Below are positions 25,647-32,499 of a DNA stretch of 48,531 nucleotides, piece by piece. This DNA comes from an uncultured Enterorhabdus sp. GTDB lineage: Bacteria; Actinomycetota; Coriobacteriia; Coriobacteriales; Eggerthellaceae. The DNA lies in assembly GCA_947649205.1 (NCBI GenBank), contig CANSQM010000020.1:1-48531 (forward strand). The letters are read 5' to 3'. The notes beneath the pieces were generated by a model. The model ran no database searches, was not told the DNA's origin, and was given only the letters and a program-made list of their open reading frames with translations. Positions within the stretch are counted from its first letter, which is position 1, and every line of letters starts with the position of its first letter. The translations under genes were made by a program, and so were the position numbers.

Positions 25647-26577
25647 CGCCGCCCCGCCCGTTATCTGCATCGTCGGCCCCACGGCCTCGGGCAAGACCGA
25701 TGCCGCCCAGCTCGTGGCGGCGGCTATCGGCGGGGAAGTGGTGAGCGCCGATTCCATGCAGATCTACCGCGGCATGGATATCGGCACGGGCAAGCTGCCC
25801 GCGCCTGAGCGCATCGTGGCCCATCACGGCTTCGACCTCGTCGATCCCGGCGAGCCCTATTCCGCGGCCCTGTTCCAGTCCTTCGCCCGCGATGCCTTCG
25901 CGGCCATCGCCGCCCGCGGCAAGCGGGCCGTGCTCTGCGGGGGAACGGGCCTCTATGTGAAGGCGGCCATCGACGCTTACGAGTTTCCCGCCGGCGAGCA
26001 GGTGGACAATCCCGTGCGCGAGCAGTGGACCGCCTTTGCCGCACGGGAAGGGGCCCAGGCCCTCTGGGACGAGCTGAACCGCCGCGATCCGGACAGCGCC
26101 CGGGAGCTGCACCCGAACAACGTGCGCCGCGTCGTGCGGGCCTTCGAGCTTCTGGCCGAGGGGCGCTCCTATGCCGAGCAGAAGCGCAACCTGGCCTCCA
26201 TCGAGGCGGCCGTTCCCACCGTGCAGTTCGGCCTGGCCGTCACCCCGACGGTGCTGAACGAGCGCATCGACGCCCGGGTAGATGCCATGGTCGAGGCCGG
26301 TCTGGTAGGGGAGGTGCGCGGTCTTTTGGATGCGGGCTTCCGCGAGGGAGTGACGGCGCCCCAGGCCATCGGCTACAAGGAGATCGTCGAGGCCCTGGAG
26401 GGACGCTGCACCCTGGATGAGGCCATCGCCGCCATCAAGCAGGCCACGCGCCGCTACGGCAAGCGCCAACGCACCTGGTTCCGCCGCGACGAGCGCATCC
26501 GCTGGATCGATGCCGATGCCGGGGACGCCCGGGCCGTAGCCGACGAGATCATGGCCCAGCTGGAAACATTGGAATAG
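25639..26577 (+). CDS. miaA: tRNA dimethylallyltransferase MiaA
   Basis: Transfers a dimethylallyl group to A37 of tRNA. The P-loop GPTASGKT is at about residues 13-20, the SADSMQIYRGMDIGTGK signature near 36-52, and the GGTGLYVKAAIDA and QAIGYKEIVEALEG segments further on. A KQATRRYGKRQRTWFRRD stretch near the C-terminus completes the family pattern. The 312-aa length is normal. The ATG at 25639 overlaps the end of miaB, so translation is probably coupled. Confidence 0.96.
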   Translation: MADAAPPVICIVGPTASGKTDAAQLVAAAIGGEVVSADSMQIYRGMDIGTGKLPAPERIVAHHGFDLVDPGEPYSAALFQSFARDAFAAIAARGKRAVLCGGTGLYVKAAIDAYEFPAGEQVDNPVREQWTAFAAREGAQALWDELNRRDPDSARELHPNNVRRVVRAFELLAEGRSYAEQKRNLASIEAAVPTVQFGLAVTPTVLNERIDARVDAMVEAGLVGEVRGLLDAGFREGVTAPQAIGYKEIVEALEGRCTLDEAIAAIKQATRRYGKRQRTWFRRDERIRWIDADAGDARAVADEIMAQLETLE

Positions 26578-26596
26578 ACTCCATCTTGCGAAGGGG

Positions 26597-26628
26597 AATG
26601 CCTGTGCTATCATAGCAGGGCATTTTTC
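26597..26628 (+). terminator. Terminator after miaA
   Basis: AATGCC (26597-26602) pairs with GGCATT (26619-26624), extended inward by TGCT/AGCA after a small bulge, and runs into a T-tract (26623-26627). The rest of the gap to hflX (to 26761) shows no clear promoter, only an AAGGAG ribosome-binding site at its end. Confidence 0.75.
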
Positions 26629-26761
26629 ATTCGCGTCTCAGCGACCGGTAGAGAGGGGAGCGTGTTGTCCATGCGCTTTGTCGACTAGCCCATAGCCTTG
26701 TCGGGCATTTCTCGGCGCCCCGCGCGCCCTTTAGTCGCACACTACGCATAAGGAGCACCCC

Positions 26762-28069
26762 ATGACCGAATATCAATCTGTTATCCAGAAGGGCCCCGCC
26801 ACCATGGCCGAACAGCGCCGGGAGCGGGCCGTCATCGTGGGCGTCGACCGCCCGGGTCTCGAATGGCCCCTGGAGTCGTCGCTGGCCGAGCTCGATCGCC
26901 TGGCCGACACCGCCGGAGCCGATGTGGTGGCCTCCACCACCCAGCGCCTCGATGCCCCGAACCCCCGCACCTTCGTAGGTTCGGGCAAAGCCGTCGAAAT
27001 CGCCGAGCTCGCCCGCAGCTGCGAGGCGGACCTCGTCATCTTCGACGACGAGCTGACCCCCTCCCAGCAGGCGAACCTCGAGAAGATCATGGACAAGTCC
27101 GTGAAGGTCATCGACCGCACGGCCCTCATTCTGGACATCTTCGCCCTTCACGCCACCTCCAAGGAAGGGCGCCTCCAGGTGCGGCTCGCCCAGAACCAGT
27201 ACCTCTACCCGCGCCTGCGCGGCATGTGGGCGCACCTGGCCTCGAACCGCATGGGCGGCGGCGTGGGATCCCGCTTCGGCGAGGGCGAGAGCCAGCTGGA
27301 AGTGGACCGCCGCATGGTACGCAAGCGCATCACCTCCATCCGCCGCGAACTGGCCCATCTTTCCGAGGTGCGCTCGCTGCAGCGGGAGAGCCGCTACGGC
27401 AGCGGCATGTTCAAGGTGGCCCTGGCCGGCTACACCAACGCGGGGAAGAGCTCTCTCATCAACCGGCTCACCGGGGCCGATGTGCTCAGCTACGACAAGC
27501 TCTTCGCCACCCTGGATTCCACCACCCGCAAGTTCTCCCTGCCCGAGGGCCGCGAGGTCACCGTCACCGACACCGTCGGCTTCATCCAGAAGCTGCCCAC
27601 CACCCTGGTGGAAGCCTTCAAATCGACACTCGATGAGATCACCGGCGCCGACCTGATCCTCCATGTGGTTGATGCCTCCTCTCCGGAGTTCGAGGGGCAG
27701 ATCGATGCCGTTTGCGAGGTGCTCGACCAGATCGGCGCCGAGGCCATCGCCACCATCGAGGTGTTCAACAAGTGCGACCTGCTCGATGAGGAGACTCTGA
27801 CCGGGCTGCGTCGTCGCTTCCCCCACGCCCAGTTCGTCTCGGCTCGCACCGGCGAGGGCATCGACGGCCTTGTGACCGCCCTGGCTGCGGCCGCCTCGGC
27901 CGCCGATGCCAAACTCGATGTAGTGATTCCCTACCAGCGCGGCGATCTGGTGTCGCTCGCCCATGAGCGCTGCCATATCATCTCGGAGTCTCACGAGGCC
28001 GACGGCACCCACATCCAAATGCTCGCCGCCCCGGCCTTCGCCGCCGCTTTTCGGGAGTTCTCCGCGTAG
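26762..28069 (+). CDS. hflX: GTPase HflX
   Basis: Ribosome-associated GTPase that splits stalled ribosomes. The N-terminal HflX domain includes NPRTFVGSGKAVEI near residues 62-75 and RTALILDIFALHATSKEGRLQV near 119-140, with the Gly-rich loop MGGGVGSRFGEGE near 164-176. The G domain carries GYTNAGKSSLIN near residues 222-233, DTVGFIQKLPTTLVEAF and the NKCD motif. It is 435 aa. The ATG at 26762 has a TAAGGAG ribosome-binding site. It faces lexA across a palindromic terminator. Confidence 0.95.
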   Translation: MTEYQSVIQKGPATMAEQRRERAVIVGVDRPGLEWPLESSLAELDRLADTAGADVVASTTQRLDAPNPRTFVGSGKAVEIAELARSCEADLVIFDDELTPSQQANLEKIMDKSVKVIDRTALILDIFALHATSKEGRLQVRLAQNQYLYPRLRGMWAHLASNRMGGGVGSRFGEGESQLEVDRRMVRKRITSIRRELAHLSEVRSLQRESRYGSGMFKVALAGYTNAGKSSLINRLTGADVLSYDKLFATLDSTTRKFSLPEGREVTVTDTVGFIQKLPTTLVEAFKSTLDEITGADLILHVVDASSPEFEGQIDAVCEVLDQIGAEAIATIEVFNKCDLLDEETLTGLRRRFPHAQFVSARTGEGIDGLVTALAAAASAADAKLDVVIPYQRGDLVSLAHERCHIISESHEADGTHIQMLAAPAFAAAFREFSA

Positions 28070-28122
28070 CGACGGGCGGAGAGCCGGGACGGAGCATTAT
28101 CGTCCGCGCAGCACCCCTTATA

Positions 28123-28154
28123 CGAGGGCCATGGAAGCACTTCCATGGCCCTCG
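28123..28154. terminator. Bidirectional terminator between hflX and lexA
   Basis: CGAGGGCCATGGAAG (28123-28137) and its exact reverse complement (28140-28154) form a long palindrome between two convergent genes, so it can serve both strands. T-tracts are short. Confidence 0.7.
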
Positions 28155-28202
28155 TTGGATGCTATCGAGTTTTGTCGAGCGCGAAATTGCCCGGTGGCCC
28201 TT

Positions 28203-28841
28203 CTAGAGGCGGCGGAAGACGGCCACCACCTTGCCCGCGATAGAGCAATCGCTCACGATAATGGGATCCATGGAGGAGTTCTCCGGCTGAAGGCGAATAT
28301 GGTCGGCCTCCTTGTAGAAGCGCTTTACCGTGGCCCCGTCGTCCACAATGGCCACGACGATATCGCCGTTGTTCGCCACGGACTGCTCCTTGACCACGAC
28401 GTAATCACCGTCGTTGATGCCGATCTCCACCATGGACTCGCCCCGCACTGACAACATGAAGGATGCGGCGTCACCCACGATGTCCGTGGGCAGCGTAATG
28501 GTGTCGGTAATGTTCTCCTGGGCCAAAATGGGACAGCCGGCCGCCACATCGCCCACCAGGGGCACGTTGACGAGATTGCTGTAGCTGCCCGCCACGCTAA
28601 CGGCGGGGGAGGGCATGTCGTCAATCGGGTAGGTGAGGGCGATGGAACGGGACTTGAGCGGATCCCGCTTGATATAGCCCTTATCTTCCAGGGCCTTCAG
28701 GTGCACGTGTACGGTGGAAGGGGAGGACAGGCCGAGGGTCTGGCAGACTTCACGCACCGTGGGGCCATAGCCCTTCTCCCGTATGCACGCCTCGATGCAG
28801 TCAAGAACCGCCTGCTGCCGCCTGGTTACTTTCTGGGTCAT
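28203..28841 (-). CDS. lexA: SOS repressor LexA
   Basis: Repressor of the DNA-damage response. The winged helix-turn-helix fills residues 1-70 (TVREVCQTLGLSSPSTVHVHL). The self-cleavage Ala101-Gly102 bond, the nucleophile Ser136 in RGESM and the general base Lys173 in DDGATVKRF are all in place, so autocleavage should work. The 212-aa length is typical. Two GAAC-N4-GTTC boxes overlap its own promoter, which faces a 23-codon ORF on the other strand. The minus-strand -10 TATAAT corresponds to plus 28909-28914. Confidence 0.97.
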   Translation of the reverse strand: MTQKVTRRQQAVLDCIEACIREKGYGPTVREVCQTLGLSSPSTVHVHLKALEDKGYIKRDPLKSRSIALTYPIDDMPSPAVSVAGSYSNLVNVPLVGDVAAGCPILAQENITDTITLPTDIVGDAASFMLSVRGESMVEIGINDGDYVVVKEQSVANNGDIVVAIVDDGATVKRFYKEADHIRLQPENSSMDPIIVSDCSIAGKVVAVFRRL

Positions 28842-28884
28842 GCTGCATCCTTTCTATAAGGCGTACATTTGTTTGAAAAATTTG

Positions 28885-28914
28885 TTGACATGAACTTTTG
28901 TTCGTTCTATTATA
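28885..28914 (+). promoter_or_regulatory. Divergent SOS promoter between lexA and a microprotein gene
   Basis: On the plus strand TTGACA (28885-28890), a 17-bp spacer and TATTAT (28908-28913) form a near-consensus promoter driving the small ORF at 28957. On the minus strand TATAAT (28914-28909) with a TTGCGT-like -35 at 28938-28933 drives lexA. The two -10 regions overlap, so one LexA-bound stretch can silence both directions. Confidence 0.85.
28892..28903. promoter_or_regulatory. LexA (SOS) box 1
   Basis: GAACTTTTGTTC is a perfect GAAC-N4-GTTC operator, the Gram-positive LexA site, located inside the -35/-10 spacer of the plus-strand promoter. Confidence 0.9.
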
Positions 28915-28919
28915 ACTGC

Positions 28920-28931
28920 GAACAAAGGTTC
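28920..28931. promoter_or_regulatory. LexA (SOS) box 2
   Basis: GAACAAAGGTTC is a second perfect GAAC-N4-GTTC operator, 28 bp centre to centre from the first, near the plus-strand start site and in the lexA -35/-10 spacer. Confidence 0.9.
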
Positions 28932-28956
28932 TACGCAAGAGGTCAGGAGAGAAAAA

Positions 28957-29028
28957 ATGAGCCGATTTGAATTTCCCATCGCCTTCGCCCTCAGCACCGT
29001 CATCTCCTTCGTCATGCTCTTTGCTTGA
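28957..29028 (+). CDS. Predicted SOS-induced 23-aa membrane microprotein
   Basis: A 23-codon ORF (ATG 28957, TGA 29026-29028) with an AGGAG ribosome-binding site lies 44 nt after a near-consensus promoter carrying two LexA boxes. The peptide starts with a short charged head (Met-Ser-Arg-Phe-Glu) and continues as one hydrophobic helix from about residue 6 to 23 (Phe, Pro, Ile, Ala, Leu, Val, Met), so it should insert in the membrane. Divergence from lexA is the position of yneA in Bacillus, divS in Corynebacterium and chiZ in Mycobacterium, all SOS division inhibitors, but it lacks their LysM or other domains and is far smaller, closer in size to Caulobacter SidA (29 aa). A role in division arrest is inference; the promoter and ORF are directly visible. 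Confidence 0.6.
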   Translation: MSRFEFPIAFALSTVISFVMLFA

Positions 29029-29199
29029 GAAAAGCGACCCCTGCGAACGGGAGCGGATGGGTGCTCGGAGAGCCGCCGCCGTTGGATGCGGGACTCGAGA
29101 AGCCGTCGACGTATCACGATGGTAGCAAAGTCTTGAAGATGCCGGAAGCCGGCGACCCTTGGGGTATCATGGGTAACCAACTCATTGTTAGGAGAACCC
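29029..29199 (+). promoter_or_regulatory. Spacer before nrdR with a weak -10
   Basis: The 171-bp spacer holds no gene. TATCAT at 29165-29170 could be an nrdR -10, but no -35 is at a proper distance. No clear NrdR-box pair was recognised. Confidence 0.3.
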
Positions 29200-29646
29200 A
29201 TGCGCTGTCCTTCCTGCGGATATCCCGAATCGAAAGTCGTCGATTCCCGCTCTGCCGACGAGGGGGCATCCATTCGCCGGCGTCGCGAATGCCTGGAATG
29301 CGGCACCCGCTTCACCACCTACGAGCGATTGGCCGAGAACCCCATCCTCGTCATCAAGACCGACGGCTCCTCCGAGGTGTTCAATCGGGAGAAGCTCATG
29401 CGCGGCCTGCTCATCGCCTGCGCCAAACGGCCCATCACGCCAGAGAAGATCGATCACCTCATCGCGAGCATCGAATCGGAGCTCCGTTCTACCCAGCGCA
29501 CGGAGATCAAATCGAAAGATCTCGGCGATATGGCCCTGGCGCGACTGGCGAAGCTCGACGATGTGGCCTACATTCGCTTCGCCAGCGTATACAAGGATTT
29601 CCAGAGCGTGGAGGAGTTCTCCTCGGCCCTGGGCGAGCTCGGGTAG
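29200..29646 (+). CDS. nrdR: Transcriptional repressor NrdR
   Basis: Zinc-ribbon/ATP-cone repressor of ribonucleotide reductase genes. The zinc ribbon is MRCPSCGYPESKVVDSR at residues 1-17 with CLECGTRFTTYER near 31-43; the ATP-cone follows with VIKTDGSSEVFNREKL and RFASVYKDFQSVEEF near the end. It is 148 aa. The ATG at 29200 with TTAGGAG is favoured over an in-frame start 15 nt upstream because the protein then begins MRCP as in the family. It forms a pair with dut, both concerned with dNTP supply. Confidence 0.96.
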   Translation: MRCPSCGYPESKVVDSRSADEGASIRRRRECLECGTRFTTYERLAENPILVIKTDGSSEVFNREKLMRGLLIACAKRPITPEKIDHLIASIESELRSTQRTEIKSKDLGDMALARLAKLDDVAYIRFASVYKDFQSVEEFSSALGELG

Positions 29647-29658
29647 GGGAGGTACGCC

Positions 29659-30093
29659 ATGGATGTGAGCATCACCGTTCTCGACGAGGCGCTGCCTGCG
29701 CCCCAGTACGCCCATCCGGGAGATGCGGGGCTCGATCTGCGGGCCGCCGTGGCCGGCACGTTGAAGCCCTTCGAGCGCATGACGGTGCCGTGCGGCTTCG
29801 CCATGGCCATTCCGGACGGCTACGCCGGGCTCGTCATTCCGCGCAGCGGCCTTGCATCCCGTCACGGCATCTCCGTCGTGAACGGGCCGGGACTGGTGGA
29901 TAGCGGCTACCGAGGCGAGATCATGGTCGTGCTCGTCAATCTCGATCCCCAGGAGCCGTTTTCCTTCGAAAAGGGCGATCGCATCGCCCAGATGATGATC
30001 GTAGCTACCCCTTCGATTACTTTACATAACACAGATCAGCTTCCCGCCAGTGCCCGTGGAGCCCAGGGCTTCGGCAGCAGCGGAGTCAGCTAG
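29659..30093 (+). CDS. dut: Deoxyuridine 5'-triphosphate nucleotidohydrolase (dUTPase)
   Basis: Trimeric dUTPase that hydrolyses dUTP to dUMP. All five motifs are visible: HPGDAGLDLRA (1), PRSGLASRHGI (2), VNGPGLVDSGYRGEI (3), FEKGDRIAQMMI (4) and RGAQGFGSSGVS at the C-terminus (5). It is 144 aa and starts 12 nt after nrdR with a GGGAGG ribosome-binding site. Confidence 0.96.
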   Translation: MDVSITVLDEALPAPQYAHPGDAGLDLRAAVAGTLKPFERMTVPCGFAMAIPDGYAGLVIPRSGLASRHGISVVNGPGLVDSGYRGEIMVVLVNLDPQEPFSFEKGDRIAQMMIVATPSITLHNTDQLPASARGAQGFGSSGVS

Positions 30094-30105
30094 AATCGAG
30101 GATCC

Positions 30106-30654
30106 ATGGATCAACCGCCCCAGAAGCCCGAAGACGCCTCGGCGCCCAACGAATCGCCGCAGAGACCGGAGTCCCCGCGTCCCGACGACCCATCGACCCA
30201 AGGGCAGCGGCCCGCTACGCCCTCCATCGACCCTCAGATCGCTGAGTCCATGGAAAGCGCCCAGGCTGCCGTGGCCGACTACGAGCTCAAGTCGGCGCGA
30301 ACCCTCGCCACCGTGGCCACGGTGGCCGGCCCCATATCCTTCATTATCGGCGGCGTCGCCCTGAGCACCGTGGCGCTTGTTTGCGCCATCATCGCCTTCG
30401 TCAAGATTCGCGACGTTCTCGATGCCGTGGCACCGGCCAAGCGGCCCTACGCCCGAGCGCTCAGGCAAACCGCCCTCATGGGCATTGGCATCGGCGCGGT
30501 GGCCCTCGTGCTCAACGGCATCGGCGTCGCCATGATGCTGCCCGTGCTCATGGACGCCATGCAGACCGGCGACTACAGCGCCATCCTCGGCGACGCCGCG
30601 AGCAGCCTGTCGCCGACGAGCCCCTCCGAGGGCGGCGGCAACGCCTGGGGCTAA
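30106..30654 (+). CDS. Small membrane protein with Pro-rich N-terminus
   Basis: No family recognised with confidence. The first 60 residues are rich in Pro, Gln, Ser and Asp and should be disordered. Two strong hydrophobic segments (about residues 67-105 with a short break and about 124-147) flank a basic loop, a layout like DUF4190-type proteins. The Gly/Ser-rich tail is short. It starts 12 nt after dut, preceded by GAGG, so it probably shares that transcript. It is the last host gene before the phage insertion. Confidence 0.6.
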   Translation: MDQPPQKPEDASAPNESPQRPESPRPDDPSTQGQRPATPSIDPQIAESMESAQAAVADYELKSARTLATVATVAGPISFIIGGVALSTVALVCAIIAFVKIRDVLDAVAPAKRPYARALRQTALMGIGIGAVALVLNGIGVAMMLPVLMDAMQTGDYSAILGDAASSLSPTSPSEGGGNAWG

Positions 30655-30692
30655 AAGTCACAACGATCCTCCCCATCCATCCACCATTCTCT

Positions 30693-30713
30693 CTGAAAGG
30701 CTGATAATATGGA
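30693..30713 (+). repeat. Left attachment repeat (attL)
   Basis: This 21-bp sequence is identical to 35926-35946. It contains the XerC-like arm AAGGCTGATAA (30697-30707) and centre TATGGA (30708-30713); the following 11 nt (ATTAGGTTATT) are a poor XerD arm, as expected for a phage-derived right half. Confidence 0.85.
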
Positions 30714-30752
30714 ATTAGGTTATTCGCGGCAAGCGGCCTATTCCATCGGTAA

Positions 30753-30780
30753 AAGGCTGATAAGAAAACTTATGTCCAAT
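30753..30780 (+). other. Second dif-like site just inside the phage
   Basis: AAGGCTGATAA (30753-30763) repeats the XerC-like arm exactly, followed by a 6-bp centre GAAAAC and TTATGTCCAAT (30770-30780), which resembles the XerD arm TTATGTAAAGT at the right end. It lies 56 bp inside attL, in direct orientation. Confidence 0.55.
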
Positions 30781-30794
30781 AACCCTGATTTATG

Positions 30795-31349
30795 CTAGAG
30801 GCAGCATCGATTAAGTTCCGTTATGTACGTCTTGACCAAGTTCACGTGGCTTGAGACGTAGGGAACATACTCTGGCTTGAATTCTACCAAGAAGGACATG
30901 AGCATTGCAAAATTGGTGATCTTCATCTCGTTTATGAGGTCGTACACGTCGCAGAAATCGACGTTGCACACATCGGAGATATTGACCTTGAACCCGGCCA
31001 TGTCCTCCACCTCGTCAAAATCGTACTGGGCCTTGTCCTCCTGGCCCAGGTGCGCCAGATAGCGGTAGGCGCCAACCTTGTTCCCGACGGGCTTGGCAAA
31101 GAGGATGCCGAAGGATTCGGGAACGACCTCCAAGGCGGTCTTGACGAGCACGGGCGAGCCGAACTCCAACATGAAATGAACGTGCGGGCGCTTCGGCCTC
31201 TCAATGCCGTCCTCCGTCAACTCCACGTCGCGATCATGCACGACGAACGCGCCAGGAATCATCAGTTCGCGCAACTGATCGCGCCAATTCACGGGCAAGT
31301 TCTCGACAAGCTGAACGTACCACCAGCAACGGCACTTCTTACCGGCCAT
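30795..31349 (-). CDS. Rolling-circle replication initiator, Rep_2 type
   Basis: HUH-type endonuclease that would nick the phage double-strand origin. The HUH pair is in RPHVHFMLEF (His56 and His58), and AYRYLAHLGQEDKAQYDF near residues 94-111 matches the catalytic-tyrosine region of Rep_2 proteins of small Gram-positive plasmids (pMV158 class), with Tyr95 or Tyr97 the probable nucleophile. The 184-aa length suits a catalytic domain alone with no helicase. The ATG at 31349 with GAGAGAGG upstream is preferred to an in-frame GTG 27 nt earlier. It corresponds to gene II of Ff phages in position and task but belongs to a plasmid-like family. Confidence 0.88.
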   Translation of the reverse strand: MAGKKCRCWWYVQLVENLPVNWRDQLRELMIPGAFVVHDRDVELTEDGIERPKRPHVHFMLEFGSPVLVKTALEVVPESFGILFAKPVGNKVGAYRYLAHLGQEDKAQYDFDEVEDMAGFKVNISDVCNVDFCDVYDLINEMKITNFAMLMSFLVEFKPEYVPYVSSHVNLVKTYITELNRCCL

Positions 31350-31376
31350 AACGAAAATCCTCTCTCTTTGGAACAC

Positions 31377-31413
31377 GGAACACGCCCCCTATATCAAGTA
31401 GGAGGCGTGTTCC
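31377..31413. repeat. Hairpin upstream of rep
   Basis: GGAACACGCC (31377-31386) pairs with GGCGTGTTCC (31404-31413), extended by CCTA/TAGG after one mismatch. It lies between rep and the larger palindrome and may be part of the replication origin, the packaging signal or rep control. Confidence 0.65.
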
Positions 31414-31606
31414 CCTGAAAAATGCGGCCCCTCTGCCCAGCGGCGAGGGCGGGAACAGCGCCGAGGGGCAATATGCGCCGCTGTGCGCCCCGCTTTACGT
31501 ATCGAACGGGGTTCAACCCCATAAAGCGGGGCGGGAAAGGGATACGGGAGCGAATGCGCCCGAGCGAGCCACGGGGCGCGGCGGCAGGGGCCCCGAGCCC
31601 CACCGC
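31414..31606. other. Phage intergenic region: putative origin and packaging signal
   Basis: This is the only sizeable non-coding stretch of the phage and lies between the Zot gene and rep, where Ff phages keep their origins and packaging hairpin. It contains CCCCGCTTTA (31488-31497) paired perfectly with TAAAGCGGGG (31522-31531), enclosing a second hairpin GGGG-N5-CCCC (31508-31520). Position and structure support origin function; the nick site is not identified. Confidence 0.6.
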
Positions 31607-32233
31607 CTACGCCCCGGGCACCTGCTCGAAGCGGTTGTAGCTGTCGTAGACCCTGAAGTACGCCCTGCGCGGCAGGAGCCAGGTACAGCCCACGCGCTCG
31701 CGGAGGCCGTAGTAGTAGCTGACGGAGGCGAACAGCTTGCCGCCAAAGGGAAGGGAGAGCAGAAGGCCCTTCATCCCGAAGTTGGACAGCTTGCGGTGGT
31801 TCGCCTCGATCTCTATGAGGCTGCGAATCTGCCTATCAAGCATCCTATCAAACTGGGCAATAAGGACGATCTTATAGCCGTAGTGGCGGTGCTGGCTGAA
31901 GAACTCTATCCAGTCCATGCGCCGCTGGCTCGCCCCCTTGTCCTGCCAGGTGCGCGAGTTGAAAACAAGCTGCGCCTCATCGATGACGAGCAAGATGGCA
32001 TCCTCGCGGACGGGTCGCCCATCGAACCAGCGCCGCGAGAAATCGTAGAGGAGATCAGGGGCAAGTTCGGAGTTGGGAACGTAGCGGAACAGCTTCCCGT
32101 AGTTCCTCAACTTGGGGTTAACATCGAAGTTGCAGATGACGGGCCTTCTCTTGACTTGCAGCGTGTCGCGTATGTCGCGGGCGACGTGGAGGCTCTTCCC
32201 GCTTCCGGGAGTGCCAGAATAAAGGTAGATCAT
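31607..32233 (-). CDS. Zot/pI-like phage assembly ATPase
   Basis: Morphogenesis ATPase of filamentous phages. Walker A is GTPGSGKS at residues 7-14 and Walker B ILLVIDEAQ at 80-88, followed by the family's FFSQHRHYGYKIVLIAQ stretch (111-127), which reads DNA extrusion ATPase of the FtsK-HerA class. It is 208 aa, well below the about 350-440 aa of Ff pI or Vibrio Zot, and no membrane segment or periplasmic domain is visible after the ATPase. The ATG at 32233 lies 8 nt after the pVI-like gene; longer in-frame sequence overlaps that gene. Membrane attachment must come from a partner such as the pVI-like or another small protein. Confidence 0.9.
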   Translation of the reverse strand: MIYLYSGTPGSGKSLHVARDIRDTLQVKRRPVICNFDVNPKLRNYGKLFRYVPNSELAPDLLYDFSRRWFDGRPVREDAILLVIDEAQLVFNSRTWQDKGASQRRMDWIEFFSQHRHYGYKIVLIAQFDRMLDRQIRSLIEIEANHRKLSNFGMKGLLLSLPFGGKLFASVSYYYGLRERVGCTWLLPRRAYFRVYDSYNRFEQVPGA

Positions 32234-32241
32234 GGGAACCC

Positions 32242-32499
32242 CTATCTGTCGACGGTGGAGACGACGCGCTGGACGACCATGGCGACGTTGACGGCGAGCA
32301 CGAGGCCGACCCAGGCCGTGAGAATGTCGATGAGGTCGCCGACGGGAACGAACCAGTTGAGGGCACCGAGGGCATCGGCCACGCCCTGGGGCATGGCGAG
32401 GGGGAGCGCCGAGAGATCGACGGCGGGCAGCAGCGAGAGCAGCAGGAGAACCAGCTGGAGAGCGCCGCCCGTGATGAAATCGATGAGGCCGGTAATCAT
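32242..32499 (-). CDS. pVI-like phage membrane protein
   Basis: An 85-aa protein with hydrophobic segments at about residues 3-28 and 60-78 and an amphipathic loop between. The segment LNWFVPVGDLIDILTAWVGL resembles the small protein commonly found between the adsorption protein and Zot in inoviruses (pVI position, DUF2523-like). Its ATG overlaps the stop of the pIII-like gene by 4 nt, so translation is coupled. It may cap the virion end or anchor the Zot ATPase; that is inference. Confidence 0.75.
   Translation of the reverse strand: MITGLIDFITGGALQLVLLLLSLLPAVDLSALPLAMPQGVADALGALNWFVPVGDLIDILTAWVGLVLAVNVAMVVQRVVSTVDR

Noticed and set aside
30709..30798. 29-codon plus-strand ORF at the left phage end
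   Set aside because: It uses the start signals of the attachment repeat and then reads through phage DNA antisense to the end of rep; judged a junction artefact.
31504..31514. GAAC-GGG-GTTC in the phage non-coding region as a LexA box
   Set aside because: The spacer is 3 nt and not 4 as in the two perfect boxes at lexA, and it is part of a hairpin, which explains the symmetry.
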